Shown piece by piece: positions 5,694-5,721 of a stretch of 5,721 nt of DNA (position 1 is its first letter; each line of letters opens with the position of its first letter). Location: contig CAJMLL010000064.1 in NCBI GenBank assembly GCA_905214225.1, positions 1-5,721 of the forward strand, written 5' to 3'. A program made the position numbers and the translations under genes. This DNA comes from an uncultured bacterium (GTDB lineage Bacteria > Bacillota > Clostridia > Peptostreptococcales > Anaerovoracaceae). The notes below the pieces were generated by a model, which worked only from the letters and a program-made list of their open reading frames with translations, was not told the DNA's origin and did no database searches.

Positions 5694-5721
5694 TGAACTG
5701 CTCCCCGTCAAGAGGACAGTG
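5694..5721. mobile_element. Possible terminal inverted repeat of an IS3-family insertion sequence
   Basis: The last 28 bases begin TGAACTGCTCCCC and continue to AGAGGACAGTG. This resembles the TG-starting terminal repeats of IS3-family (IS150-group) elements, which often read TGnACTGnCCCC followed by GGACA. The element body would lie beyond the window. No transposase sequence or target duplication can be seen, so the call rests on remembered end patterns alone. The alternative is the 3' end of a minus-strand gene with a stop at 5653-5655. Confidence 0.35.

Noticed and set aside
5581..5721. Plus-strand frame open from an ATG at 5581 to the window end
   Set aside because: It reads straight through a strong terminator hairpin, has no good ribosome binding site and no recognisable protein character.

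Overview
The window looks like chromosomal DNA from a mid-GC member of the Bacillota, most likely a Clostridia or Lachnospiraceae type. This is an inference from purine-rich Shine-Dalgarno sites, compact hairpin-plus-T terminators, a UgtP/MGDG-synthase-type glycosyltransferase, a PrsW-family protease, an XRE-Uma2 protein and an anaerobe-style RIC/Fnr pair. No rRNA, tRNA, CRISPR array or complete mobile element was seen.

Layout. (1) Positions 1-672, minus strand: the N-terminal 224 residues of a glycolipid-synthase-type glycosyltransferase, cut by the window edge. (2) Positions 892-1815, plus: a PrsW-family intramembrane protease with its motifs intact, divergent from the glycosyltransferase and with no sigma or anti-sigma gene beside it. 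(3) Positions 2057-2587, plus: a zinc-ribbon Nudix hydrolase of NudC type behind an extended -10 promoter. (4) Positions 2675-2731: two hairpins between convergent genes; the first is a strong bidirectional terminator. (5) Positions 2765-3667, minus: an XRE-type helix-turn-helix fused to a Uma2-family nuclease domain. (6) Positions 4008-5521, plus: a two-gene operon encoding a RIC (ScdA/YtfE/DnrN) di-iron Fe-S repair protein and a Crp/Fnr regulator with an N-terminal cysteine cluster, followed by a terminator at 5604-5640. (7) The last 28 bases resemble the terminal inverted repeat of an IS3-family element leaving the window, although a minus-strand gene tail is an alternative.

The clearest biological story is the ric-regulator operon. 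Its promoter has a consensus -10 (TATAAT) and a perfect FNR box (TTGAT-N4-ATCAA) centred 41.5 bases before the predicted transcription start, the class II activator position. The regulator encoded downstream has an E-T-V-S-R recognition helix, the FNR-type specificity pattern, plus cysteines C24, C27, C31 and C122 that could hold an Fe-S cluster. The simplest reading is an autoregulated sensor-repair circuit for NO or oxygen damage. The cysteine spacing (CX2CX3C) differs from E. coli FNR, and the cluster is N-terminal rather than C-terminal as in Bacillus Fnr. The remaining genes look like independent single-gene units.
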